From Desulfobacterales bacterium (lineage in GTDB: Bacteria; Desulfobacterota; Desulfobacteria; Desulfobacterales; RPRI01), in contig JAUYEO010000292.1 in NCBI GenBank assembly GCA_030689795.1, forward strand, positions 1-11,769: DNA of 11,769 bases, written 5' to 3'. Positions within the stretch are counted from its first letter, which is position 1; every line of letters starts with the position of its first letter. A program made the position numbers and the translations under genes. A model generated the notes under the pieces. The model was given only the letters and a program-made list of their open reading frames with translations. It did no database searches and was not told the DNA's origin. This document shows, piece after piece, positions 1 to 7,799 of the stretch.

Positions 1-1
1 A

Positions 2-328
2 ACTTCCGGCGGTGCCAGCGGTTTTATGAATTTCATCCCGCTGATTCTTATGTTCGTCATTTTCTATTTCCTGCTTATCAGGCCACAGCAGAAAAAAGCC
101 AAGGAACACCGCGAAATGATCGGCAGCCTCAAAAAGGGAGACAAGATTATCACAAGCGGCGGCATTTACGGCACTATAACCGGCGTGGAAGATAATATAA
201 TAACGGTGGAAATTGCCGAAAAAGTGCGTGTCAAGGTAAGCCGTGGAAATGTCGGAGGCCTTGCCCAGTCATCACAACCGGTTCAACCCGCAAAAGGCAA
301 GGACGCTGAAAAAGATAAAACAGGTTGA
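2..328 (+). CDS. yajC: YajC, SecDF-associated preprotein translocase subunit (5' partial)
   Basis: Small single-span inner-membrane protein that forms a complex with SecD and SecF and assists SecYEG-dependent export. A hydrophobic helix (FIPLILMFVIFYFLLI) is followed directly by the family signature RPQQKK, then a compact domain with GDKIITSGGIYGTITG and a charged, low-complexity tail. The first ATG in view is at 26, but the frame stays open to the window edge and reads TSGGASGF just before it. This resembles the Gly-rich segment that precedes the membrane helix in related YajC proteins, so the true start is probably upstream of the window and the gene is listed as 5' partial. It ends 64 bp before secD in the same orientation, as expected for a yajC-secD-secF operon. 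Identification is confident; only the start is uncertain. Confidence 0.93.
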   Translation, partial: TSGGASGFMNFIPLILMFVIFYFLLIRPQQKKAKEHREMIGSLKKGDKIITSGGIYGTITGVEDNIITVEIAEKVRVKVSRGNVGGLAQSSQPVQPAKGKDAEKDKTG

Positions 329-380
329 TAATTTTCTGCCTGAACAGGAAGTAAACCGGGTGTCTTAAGTCTTAAATGAA

Positions 381-395
381 AGGAACGGATCATTG
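381..395 (+). promoter_or_regulatory. Ribosome binding site deciding the TTG start of secD
   Basis: GAAAGGA (378-384) lies 8 bases before TTG at 393-395. The reading frame upstream has only Val, Leu, Asn, Glu, Arg, Asn, Gly, Ser codons back to a TAA at 366, with no ATG or GTG, so TTG is the only usable start. The ATG at 376 is out of frame. Confidence 0.7.
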
Positions 396-1970
396 AAGAT
401 TTTTTCATGGAAACTGATTTTGTCTGTTGCAGTAATAATTGCCTCAATAATTTACATTCTTCCCACAATAAAACCAGGCGTATGGCCTCATAAGAAAATC
501 AACCTGGGTCTTGATTTACAGGGGGGCATGCACCTTGTTCTTGAAGTTGAAACAGAAAAGGCCGTTGAAAGCACGATCGAGCGCATATCAAACGATCTTA
601 AAGGAATGCTAAGGACCGAGCATATCAACTTTACCGGCGTTGAACGCACGGAAGGAACAAAAATATCGGCGGTGCTGCAAGGCCAGGAGAGTATTGACGG
701 CTTTGAAAAGATTCTCGACAAGCAATTCAGAGAGCTTCGGATTCTTTCACGCACCAAAGATAACGATCTCCTTAAGATAACAATGGATCTTCCTAAAGAA
801 GAGACCGACAATATAAAGAAACTGGCGGCAGCCCAGGCGCTTGAAACCATCAGAAACCGTATCGACCAGTTCGGCGTCAGCGAACCGGATATCCGCATGC
901 AGGGCGAAAAAAGGATTCTCATCCAGCTTCCGGGAATTACAGATACCCAGAGGGCAAAGGATCTGATAGGCAAGACTGCACTTCTCGAATTCAAACTTCT
1001 TGATGAAACACGCGATCCTGAAACTGCTCTCTCGGAAGGCGCTCCTCCGGGCTCCGAAATCCTTTACGAGACCAGGGAAGATGCCCAGACAAAGCGCGTA
1101 ATAAAAAGGCCTTACCTCGTAAAAAAAGGGGTTCTCTTAACCGGCTCATATCTCACGGATGCATCCGTTCAAATAGACTCCCAATATAACGAACCCTATG
1201 TTTCCATAGATTTTGATAAAAAAGGAGCGAGGATATTCGAAAATGTTACGGAAGAGAACGTCAAGAAACGCCTTGCAATAGTTCTGGACAACAAGGTTTA
1301 TTCGGCTCCCGTAATACAGGAAAAGATCTCGGGAGGCCACGCCCGGATTACGGGAAGCTTTACGACCGAAGAGGCGCGTGACCTTGCCATAGTGCTTCGC
1401 GCAGGGGCTCTTCCCGCACCGGTTGTAATTCTCGAAGAAAGAACCGTCGGGCCTTCACTGGGAACAGACTCCATCAACAAGGGGCTCTTTTCAATGTGGA
1501 TCGGCGGGTTGCTTGTTATGATTTTCATGGCTGTTTATTACAAATGGTCAGGTGTTGTTGCAGATATCGCTCTCATATTTAACATCGTGATTCTTGCGGC
1601 AGCCCTTGCGGCTTTTCAGGCAACACTCACACTTCCGGGTATCGCCGGAATAATTCTCACCATCGGCATGGCCGTTGATTCCAATGTTTTGATATATGAA
1701 AGAATAAGGGAGGAATCGGCTATAGGGAAAACGCCCAGAGCGGCGCTCGATGCCGGTTTTGAAAGGGCGACATTGACCATTCTGGACTCAAACATTACAA
1801 CACTTATCGCAGGCCTTGTCCTTTTCCAGTTCGGGACCGGGCCTGTCAAGGGGTTTGCCGTAACACTCAGCATCGGTATTTTATCAAGTGTTTTTACCTC
1901 ACTGATAATGTCACGCATCATATTCGATTATTTTCTATTGAACAGAAAAATTAAAAAATTAAGCGTATAA
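393..1970 (+). CDS. secD: SecD, protein translocase subunit
   Basis: Proton-motive-force-driven subunit of the SecDF complex, which helps pull exported proteins out of the SecYEG channel on the periplasmic side. The 525-residue protein has an N-terminal membrane helix (about 8-26), the hallmark LGLDLQGG (38-45) at the start of the large periplasmic region, the conserved NRIDQFGVSEPDI (155-167), and the SecD P1-head segment with VLDNKVYSAPVI (288-298). The C-terminal five-helix domain runs from about 358 to 512 and holds GMAVDSNVLIYERIREE (425-441), the TM4 motif with the Asp used in proton transfer. Length is normal for a non-enterobacterial SecD. The start is TTG, supported by a good ribosome binding site. 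secF follows after 64 bp in the same orientation. No frameshift or missing motif was seen. Confidence 0.97.
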   Translation: MKIFSWKLILSVAVIIASIIYILPTIKPGVWPHKKINLGLDLQGGMHLVLEVETEKAVESTIERISNDLKGMLRTEHINFTGVERTEGTKISAVLQGQESIDGFEKILDKQFRELRILSRTKDNDLLKITMDLPKEETDNIKKLAAAQALETIRNRIDQFGVSEPDIRMQGEKRILIQLPGITDTQRAKDLIGKTALLEFKLLDETRDPETALSEGAPPGSEILYETREDAQTKRVIKRPYLVKKGVLLTGSYLTDASVQIDSQYNEPYVSIDFDKKGARIFENVTEENVKKRLAIVLDNKVYSAPVIQEKISGGHARITGSFTTEEARDLAIVLRAGALPAPVVILEERTVGPSLGTDSINKGLFSMWIGGLLVMIFMAVYYKWSGVVADIALIFNIVILAAALAAFQATLTLPGIAGIILTIGMAVDSNVLIYERIREESAIGKTPRAALDAGFERATLTILDSNITTLIAGLVLFQFGTGPVKGFAVTLSIGILSSVFTSLIMSRIIFDYFLLNRKIKKLSV

Positions 1971-2034
1971 TAATGAAAGAGCTGAAAGTTTCCGGCATTT
2001 ATAAAATTACAATTATTTTTGAGGCAGCAGATAA

Positions 2035-3078
2035 ATGGAAATAATAAAAAAAGGCATTAATATCGACTTTATAGGCAAAAGGCACATCGCCTATACTGTA
2101 TCATCATTGATGATAATTATAAGCATTCTTTCTCTTGTTTTTCACGGAGGGCCGAAGTACGGAATTGACTTTGCGGGCGGAACACTTATCCAGATCAAAT
2201 TCAGCTCTCCTGTTGAAATCGACAGGATCAAATCAGGACTTTCGGCCGCAAATCTTTCCAATTCATCAGTCCAGCTGTTTGGAGATGAAAAAGAGAATGA
2301 ATTTCTGGTAAGAACCAACACACCGGTTATGGCAAACAAGGACTTCTCCCAGTCACTTGTTGAAGCTTTAAAAACATCCACCAAGAATACACCCGAAATA
2401 CGCCGCATTGAAATGGTGGGCCCGCAGGTCGGAAAAGATCTGCAGGAAAAAGCCCTTTTTGCAATATTTTATTCCCTTGTATTCATCGCGGTATATATCT
2501 CGGGCCGCTTCGAGTTTAAATGGATGCTCAGCATCGTAATCGGAGCCGGACTTTTTGGCGCAGTATATTTCTTTTCGCTTTTTAATTTAAACATTGGAAT
2601 TCTTATAGCTGCAGCTCTTGTGGTTACTTTTGTAATATTCTGGCTACTTGATTTGAAATATGCCATGGCTGCAATAGTCGCTCTTGTTCATGATGTCACT
2701 GTTACAGTCGGAATGTTTTCAATACTCGACAAAGAGTTCAATCTCCCGATCATAGCTGCTATCCTTACTATTATCGGGTATTCACTCAATGACACCATTG
2801 TTGTCTTTGACCGTATCCGTGAAAATCTTAAAAAATACACCAAAAGTACTTTCATTGATATCATAAACAGAAGCGTGAATGAAACTTTAAGCAGAACCAT
2901 TCTTACATCAGGAACAGTTTTTCTCGTTGTCATAACTCTTTTTATCCTTGGCGGAGAAATTATTCATGATTTCGCATTTGCCATGCTTATCGGGGTAATT
3001 ACCGGAACCTATTCTACCGTATATGTTGCAAACCCAATTCTTGTTGCATGGCAGGGAAAAAATAAAAAAAGAAGATAA
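2035..3078 (+). CDS. secF: SecF, protein translocase subunit with an extra hydrophobic hairpin
   Basis: Partner of SecD in the proton-driven export complex of the inner membrane. TM1 (about 18-37) is followed by the signature YGIDFAGGT (42-50), a periplasmic domain ending in GPQVGKDL (129-136), TM2 (141-157), and the TM4 motif IGYSLNDTIVVFDRIREN (247-264) with its essential Asp. TM5 (about 289-306) and TM6 (about 311-335) close the protein. Between RFEFK (158-162) and KYAMAAIVALVHDV (208-221), where common SecF proteins go straight from TM2 to TM3, this one has about 45 extra mostly hydrophobic residues (163-207), enough for two more membrane spans. The domain is otherwise complete, so this looks like a lineage-specific insertion and not an error. 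The ATG start has GAGG about 12 bases upstream. Confidence 0.96.
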   Translation: MEIIKKGINIDFIGKRHIAYTVSSLMIIISILSLVFHGGPKYGIDFAGGTLIQIKFSSPVEIDRIKSGLSAANLSNSSVQLFGDEKENEFLVRTNTPVMANKDFSQSLVEALKTSTKNTPEIRRIEMVGPQVGKDLQEKALFAIFYSLVFIAVYISGRFEFKWMLSIVIGAGLFGAVYFFSLFNLNIGILIAAALVVTFVIFWLLDLKYAMAAIVALVHDVTVTVGMFSILDKEFNLPIIAAILTIIGYSLNDTIVVFDRIRENLKKYTKSTFIDIINRSVNETLSRTILTSGTVFLVVITLFILGGEIIHDFAFAMLIGVITGTYSTVYVANPILVAWQGKNKKRR

Positions 3079-3124
3079 TATATAAACGACGTTTCAGGAG
3101 TCTTTTCTTTCCCAGATCCCTTTT

Positions 3125-4246
3125 ATGGAAAATATTCTACCATGGTTTGCCTTAAAAAGTGTTCCCGGTGTCGGGAATCTTCTTTTCAAGAGGATGATCA
3201 AACTCTTCAGATCACCGGAAGCTGTATTCGGAGCGTCCTGCGATGAGCTTACGCAGATAGAGGGCGTTTCGGACAGGCTCGCAACTGCCATTAAAAAGCA
3301 CCGGGCGCCCGAATATGTGAAAAAAGAGATAGATCTTATAGCGGAAAAAGGCTTCAGGATTGTAACCATGTCGGACCCGGATTATCCTCCCCTCCTCCTG
3401 GAAATACCCGATCCTCCTCCTTTTTTATATGTTTCCGGAATTCTGGACAGATCGTCAAATAACATAGCCGTTGTCGGCTCACGAAATGCAACAGATTACG
3501 GCGTTTCAATGACAAAAATATTATGCGCGGATCTCGCTTCTTATAACATAACGGTTGTAAGCGGCATGGCAAGAGGAATAGACACGGCCGCCCATGAAGG
3601 AGCTTTGATCGGAAAAGGCAAAACAATAGCGGTTCTTGGAAGCGGTCTTGAAAGGATTTATCCGGCTCAGAACAGGAAGCTTTTCCGGATGATTTCTGAA
3701 AACGGCGCCGTGATATCTGAGTTTCCTCTCATGGCGGAACCTGACGCATTCAACTTTCCTGTAAGAAACAGGATAATAAGCGGCATTTCACTCGGAACTG
3801 TTGTCGTGGAAGCTACGAAACAGAGCGGATCACTCATTACCGCCCGGCTTGCGGCGGATCAGAACAGAGAGGTTTTTGCCGTGCCCGGAAGCATTCAGTC
3901 CTTCAAAAGCACCGGCACTCATACATTGATAAAGCAGGGAGCAAAACTGGTTGAAAACGCAAAGGATATTATTGACGAACTTTCGAATATTCTAATATCC
4001 GGGGATATCATGAAAGAACCCGGAAAAGATAAAACTGCATATAAAAATATCCACCTGTCGCCTTCAGAATCAGAGGTATTAAAAGCTCTTGGGCCGTATC
4101 CGGTTCATATAGACGAACTTGCGCGTAAAATTAAAATCAACTCAGGAAAACTTCTTGGAATACTTTTAAAACTTGAACTGAATGATATTGTAAAACAATC
4201 ACCCGGAAAATTATTTTCTTCGAATATGGATGCGAAAGAAAAATAG
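3125..4246 (+). CDS. dprA: DprA/Smf, DNA-processing protein
   Basis: DprA binds incoming single-stranded DNA and loads RecA onto it during natural transformation; the family is also kept in many bacteria not known to be transformable. This 373-residue protein has an N-terminal helix-hairpin-helix region (about 8-60, with VPGVGNLL and IEGVSDRLA), then the Rossmann-like DprA core (about 75-280). Core motifs seen are VVGSR (116-120), VVSGMARGID (144-153), GSGLERIYP (172-180), FPVRNRIISG (211-220) and a VPGS motif (253-256). A C-terminal winged-helix domain (about 305-360) completes the three-domain form. ATG 3125 is the only start that keeps the WFALKSVPGVG beginning; no ATG, GTG or TTG lies between it and the in-frame stop at 3083. 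Its ribosome binding site is weak (AGGAG sits about 25 bases upstream), so it may depend on translation of secF, 46 bp upstream. Confidence 0.95.
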   Translation: MENILPWFALKSVPGVGNLLFKRMIKLFRSPEAVFGASCDELTQIEGVSDRLATAIKKHRAPEYVKKEIDLIAEKGFRIVTMSDPDYPPLLLEIPDPPPFLYVSGILDRSSNNIAVVGSRNATDYGVSMTKILCADLASYNITVVSGMARGIDTAAHEGALIGKGKTIAVLGSGLERIYPAQNRKLFRMISENGAVISEFPLMAEPDAFNFPVRNRIISGISLGTVVVEATKQSGSLITARLAADQNREVFAVPGSIQSFKSTGTHTLIKQGAKLVENAKDIIDELSNILISGDIMKEPGKDKTAYKNIHLSPSESEVLKALGPYPVHIDELARKIKINSGKLLGILLKLELNDIVKQSPGKLFSSNMDAKEK

Positions 4247-4295
4247 TGTGCACCCAACAGGATGTCATAACCTGATAATATAAGAATTTGCACTT

Positions 4296-4359
4296 GGGAC
4301 GCAGATGAACGCAGATATTATAATCATTATCTGCTGGTATCGGCGAAAAGCTGCGTCCT
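4296..4359. repeat. Nested palindromic element between dprA and topA
   Basis: Outer arms GGACGCAG (4297-4304) and CTGCGTCC (4351-4358) are perfect inverted repeats, and inside them GCAGATA (4311-4317) pairs with TATCTGC (4328-4334). The left arm also carries a direct repeat, ACGCAGAT at 4299-4306 and 4309-4316, with a 10-base period. No T-tract follows, so it is not an intrinsic terminator. It resembles the GACGCAGATGAACGCAGAT-type dispersed intergenic repeats I remember from environmental bacterial genomes; that link is from memory and unverified. Confidence 0.65.
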
Positions 4360-4394
4360 AATTTAATAGTTTCATAAAAAGTCATCAATTAAAT

Positions 4395-4409
4395 AAGGAA
4401 TATTAAGTG
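4395..4409 (+). promoter_or_regulatory. Ribosome binding site deciding the GTG start of topA
   Basis: AAGGAA (4395-4400) sits 6 bases before GTG at 4407-4409. The GTG gives MSKPLVVVESPTK, the expected beginning of topoisomerase I, and no ATG near it is in frame. Confidence 0.75.
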
Positions 4410-6674
4410 AGTAAACCGTTAGTTGTTGTGGAATCTCCCACAAAAGTCAGAACAATAAAAAAATACCTTGGAAATGACTACAAAGTAGTTTCAACTGTAG
4501 GACATATCATGGATCTGCCCGCAAAAAAAATCGGAATAAATATTGAAGAGGGTTTTCAGCCCGAATATGTCTGTATTCCGGGAAAACAGAAAGTAATAAC
4601 CAATCTTAAAAAAGAGGCCGGCGACTCCACCGTTATATATCTTGCACCCGATCCGGACAGGGAAGGCGAAGCAATTGCATGGCATACGGCGGATGTATTA
4701 AAGAAGAAGGGAAGAATTTTTCACCGGGTCCTTTTTCATGAATTGACAAAAAACGCGATTCTTGCCGCGATTGCCGCTCCTGAGAATCTGAATGAAAGCA
4801 AATTTGAAGCCCAGCAGGCCCGCCGGATACTCGACAGGCTGGTAGGATATCAGGTCTCCCCTATTCTCTGGAGAAAAGTAAAAAGAGGATTAAGCGCCGG
4901 GCGCGTTCAATCTGTCGCACTTAGGATCATCTGTGAAAGGGAGCGCTCAATCCAGTCTTTTGTCTCCGAGGAATACTGGTCAATAACAGCTCATCTCGAA
5001 ACAGGTGATAAATCTGCATTTATCGCCAAACTAGTAAAAAAAAACGGGAAAAAGATTGATATTCCGAATGAAGAGACTTCATCGGGTATAACAAATGAAT
5101 TATACAAAACCCCGTTTATTGCTGAAAAGGTTCTGAAAAAATCGACTGTAAGAAATCCCCTTCCGCCTTTTATTACAAGCAAGCTGCAGCAGGAGTCCAT
5201 CACAAAGTTAAAATTCTCCGCTAAAAAAACCATGATGGTTGCCCAGCAGCTTTATGAAGGAATAGACCTTGGCCCCGGTGAGCCGGTCGGTCTTATAACC
5301 TACATGAGAACCGATTCGACCAGGATTTCAAAGGAATCGGCTGAAGAGGCATTACAGCTTATAAGGGAGAATTTCGGGGATAAATATTCTCTTAAGGAAC
5401 CGAGGTTCTTTAAGAATACGAAAAAGGTCCAGGATGCCCATGAAGCCATACGCCCTTCATCGGTTTACAATACTCCTGAAAAAGTCGCTCCGCATCTTTC
5501 GAAAGACCAGCTTGAGCTCTATACTCTCATATGGAAACGGTTTGTGGCATCCCAGATGACACAGGCTGTTATAGACAAAGTGACCGTATCGATATCAGCC
5601 GGCCAGTACATTTTTAACGCAAACGGATCAACAGTCAAATTTCCGGGTTTCATGTCCCTTTACATATCAGCCGATGAAGACATGGAAGAGGAAAAGAAAA
5701 AAATGCTGCCGGATATTTCCGAAGGCATGGTTTTAAAAATGAACAAACTTGAACCAAAACAGCATTTCACGCTTCCCCCTCCGAGATTTTCCGAAGCTTC
5801 CCTTGTAAAAGAGCTTGAAGAAAACGGAATCGGACGCCCCAGCACATACGCCGCCATTCTTTCAACGATACGGGAAAAAGGTTATGTTGATTTTTTAAAA
5901 GGTTACTTTAAACCAAGCGAGCTCGGATTCATTGTAAATGATCTCCTTGTGGAAAGCTTTCCGAATATATTCAACGTTGATTTCACGGCCAGGATGGAAG
6001 ACGATCTTGACCGGATAGAAGGAATGGATGCAAAGGCGCTTGATGTTCTGAGCCGTTTTTACAAATCCTTCAAGATTGAGCTGGATAAAGCCTCCGAAGA
6101 GATGCTCAGTGTGAAAGGTGTGGGTTTTCCGACCGGTCTCAAATGCCCTGAATGCGGGAATGAGCTGAAAATAAAGGTTGGGAAAAACGGCCATTTTCTT
6201 GCCTGCAGCGGCTATCCGGAATGCTCTTATTCCAGAGATTACCAGAGGGATGAAAAGGGTGCAATCCTGCCGGCCTCACCACCCTCAAGTGAAGCTACAG
6301 ACCTGGTTTGCGAGAAATGTCAAAAACCGATGGTACTGAGACATGGAAAGTACGGAGATTTTTTTGCCTGCTCCGGATACCCCGAATGCAGAAATACCCA
6401 GTCGTCCAATTCAAACGGAAAAACACAGACAACAGGAATCAAATGTCCCGAAAATAATTGCTCTGGTGAAATATTTGAAAAAAAATCAAAAAGAGGTAAA
6501 ACTTTCTTCGGTTGCAACCGGTTCCCGGAATGTAAATTCGCAACCTGGGACAAACCTGTTGCAAAGGAATGCCCGTCATGCGGAGCAAAATTTCTTCTTG
6601 AAAAAACCACCAAGAAAGGCGGCTCTTACAATTACTGTATAACCGTAGAATGCGGCTACAGCGAAAAGAGTTGA
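4407..6674 (+). CDS. topA: DNA topoisomerase I (type IA) with four zinc ribbons
   Basis: Relaxes negative supercoils by cutting one DNA strand through a 5'-phosphotyrosine link and passing the other strand through. The 755-residue protein starts with a TOPRIM domain (E9 in VVVESPTK; DPDREGE at 82-88 with metal-binding D82, D84 and E86). The catalytic tyrosine is Y299 in GLITYMRTDSTR (295-306). HEAIRPS (345-351) and GIGRPSTYAAI (474-484) are typical of the type IA core. The C-terminus has four Cys4 zinc ribbons: C580/C583/C600/C606, C635/C638/C655/C661, C680/C685/C703/C709 and C722/C725/C744/C749. The third has a wider first CxxxxC pair, and the fourth a shorter second knuckle. The start is GTG with AAGGAA upstream. 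It is separated from dprA by 160 bp and may have its own promoter, which I could not define. All catalytic residues are present. Confidence 0.97.
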   Translation: MSKPLVVVESPTKVRTIKKYLGNDYKVVSTVGHIMDLPAKKIGINIEEGFQPEYVCIPGKQKVITNLKKEAGDSTVIYLAPDPDREGEAIAWHTADVLKKKGRIFHRVLFHELTKNAILAAIAAPENLNESKFEAQQARRILDRLVGYQVSPILWRKVKRGLSAGRVQSVALRIICERERSIQSFVSEEYWSITAHLETGDKSAFIAKLVKKNGKKIDIPNEETSSGITNELYKTPFIAEKVLKKSTVRNPLPPFITSKLQQESITKLKFSAKKTMMVAQQLYEGIDLGPGEPVGLITYMRTDSTRISKESAEEALQLIRENFGDKYSLKEPRFFKNTKKVQDAHEAIRPSSVYNTPEKVAPHLSKDQLELYTLIWKRFVASQMTQAVIDKVTVSISAGQYIFNANGSTVKFPGFMSLYISADEDMEEEKKKMLPDISEGMVLKMNKLEPKQHFTLPPPRFSEASLVKELEENGIGRPSTYAAILSTIREKGYVDFLKGYFKPSELGFIVNDLLVESFPNIFNVDFTARMEDDLDRIEGMDAKALDVLSRFYKSFKIELDKASEEMLSVKGVGFPTGLKCPECGNELKIKVGKNGHFLACSGYPECSYSRDYQRDEKGAILPASPPSSEATDLVCEKCQKPMVLRHGKYGDFFACSGYPECRNTQSSNSNGKTQTTGIKCPENNCSGEIFEKKSKRGKTFFGCNRFPECKFATWDKPVAKECPSCGAKFLLEKTTKKGGSYNYCITVECGYSEKS

Positions 6675-6719
6675 CGGTTTCTTTAAAAAACTTTTCTGAT
6701 TTTTTCATGGAATCTTATA

Positions 6720-7562
6720 ATGATATTCGGCAACTATGATTGCGTATCCGTGGAACTCGGCGACTTTCTTCTTGATGGCGGCGCCATGTTCGGCGTTGTT
6801 CCGAAAATGCTTTGGGAAAAGAAAATCCCGGCTGACGATAATAATCTTATCCAGATGAAAGCAAGATCTCTTCTGATACATGGAAATGAAAGAAACATTC
6901 TCGTTGATGCAGGCCCGGGTAAGAAGTTATCTGAAAAAATGAAAAAAATTTACGGAATAGACGACCGTTCAGTCAATGCTGATGCCTCCCTCTCAAAACA
7001 CGGCCTGACATGTGACGATATAACCGATGTAATTATCACTCATCTTCACTTCGATCATGCAGGCGGTTCCACGATAATCAGAGAGAAAAAGCCGGTCCCT
7101 GCATTTCCGAACGCAAAATACTACATTCAGAAAGCGCAATTCGAAGCTGCGATCAATCCCGGGCCGGGGGAGGCGTCAAGCTTTACGAGAGATGATTTTG
7201 TGCCTCTTGAAGAATCGGGTGTTCTGAAAGTGCTCGATGGTTCCTGTGAGCTTTTCAACGGAATTGAAATTCTCATCACAGACGGTCACACGAAAGGCCA
7301 GCAGCATCCCCTTGTAAAGGGAAAGGAGGCTTCTCTCTTTTTTTGCGCCGATCTCATTCCGACATCGGCCCACATCCCTGTCTCATGGCGCATGGCGTAT
7401 GATAACTATCCTCTGACCATAATAAAGGAGAAGGAAGAATATCTTTCAAGGGCGCTGAAGGAAAACTGGATCCTTTTTTTCGAACATGATCCTGCTTGCG
7501 CTGCAGCCTCCGTCAGGAAGACCGGAACTGCAATCCGGCTCGACAAAACGTTTTCCCTGTAA
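6720..7562 (+). CDS. Metallo-beta-lactamase-fold hydrolase (lactonase-like subgroup)
   Basis: Predicted cytoplasmic zinc hydrolase of the metallo-beta-lactamase superfamily; 280 residues with no signal peptide or membrane segment. The full two-metal ligand set is visible: THLHFDH (107-113; H108, H110, D112, H113), the His in TDGHTKGQQ (H190), D211 in FFCADLIPTSAH, and H256 in LFFEHDP. The GHTxGQ loop followed by a CADL strand and a C-terminal EHD motif is the pattern of the stand-alone YtnP/lactonase-like branch, not of RNase Z or glyoxalase II. Substrate cannot be read from the sequence; a lactone or another small ester is only a guess from family resemblance. The gene starts 45 bp after topA in the same direction. 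The ATG at 6720 has only a weak ribosome binding site, so co-translation after topA is possible. It ends before a hairpin terminator. Confidence 0.85.
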   Translation: MIFGNYDCVSVELGDFLLDGGAMFGVVPKMLWEKKIPADDNNLIQMKARSLLIHGNERNILVDAGPGKKLSEKMKKIYGIDDRSVNADASLSKHGLTCDDITDVIITHLHFDHAGGSTIIREKKPVPAFPNAKYYIQKAQFEAAINPGPGEASSFTRDDFVPLEESGVLKVLDGSCELFNGIEILITDGHTKGQQHPLVKGKEASLFFCADLIPTSAHIPVSWRMAYDNYPLTIIKEKEEYLSRALKENWILFFEHDPACAAASVRKTGTAIRLDKTFSL

Positions 7563-7748
7563 AAGCAACGACGACAGTGTTGCCGACTGGCCCGGCCATA
7601 TAATTCTTGCAACTGCGTTCCCTGTCCAACTTGATCACATTATGTTCCAAGTCCTCGATTTATCTCTTGATCTAAATGGACTGATAAAATTATTTATCCG
7701 CTTAATATTGTCCATCAGGCAATAACTTTTATACACAAGTGCAATACA
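7563..7748 (+). other. 3' intergenic stretch with no gene seen
   Basis: The stretch between the hydrolase gene and the shared terminator has no supported coding region. It holds two short hairpins, GCAAC/GTTGC around 7566-7584 and TGGC/GCCA around 7588-7599, neither followed by a T-tract. Confidence 0.4.
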
Positions 7749-7780
7749 AAATGGGGATGGAAACCATCCCCATTTTATTT
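7749..7780. terminator. Bidirectional rho-independent terminator between convergent genes
   Basis: AAATGGGGATGG (7749-7760) and CCATCCCCATTT (7764-7775) form a perfect 12-bp stem with an AAA loop. On the + strand it runs into TTTTATTTCTTTT. On the minus strand it is followed by a weaker tract reading TTTGTATTG. It lies between the end of the hydrolase gene (+) and the end of the FlgT-like gene (-, ends at 7800), so it can end transcription from both sides; the + direction looks stronger. Confidence 0.88.
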
Positions 7781-7799
7781 CTTTTAAATCAACAAGGTT

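Noticed and set aside
488..994. 168-codon minus-strand frame opposite secD
   Set aside because: The secD frame carries conserved motifs throughout; the antisense frame has a Ser/Arg/Leu-rich composition typical of a shadow.
4296..4359. Intrinsic terminator for dprA
   Set aside because: The stems are interrupted and there is no T-tract on either strand.
6343..6642. 99-codon + strand frame inside topA
   Set aside because: It overlaps the zinc-ribbon part of topA, whose Cys4 motifs prove the other frame is the real one.
7486..7725. 79-codon + strand frame over the end of the hydrolase gene
   Set aside because: Its first part overlaps the hydrolase C-terminus in another frame, there is no ribosome binding site and no recognisable motif.
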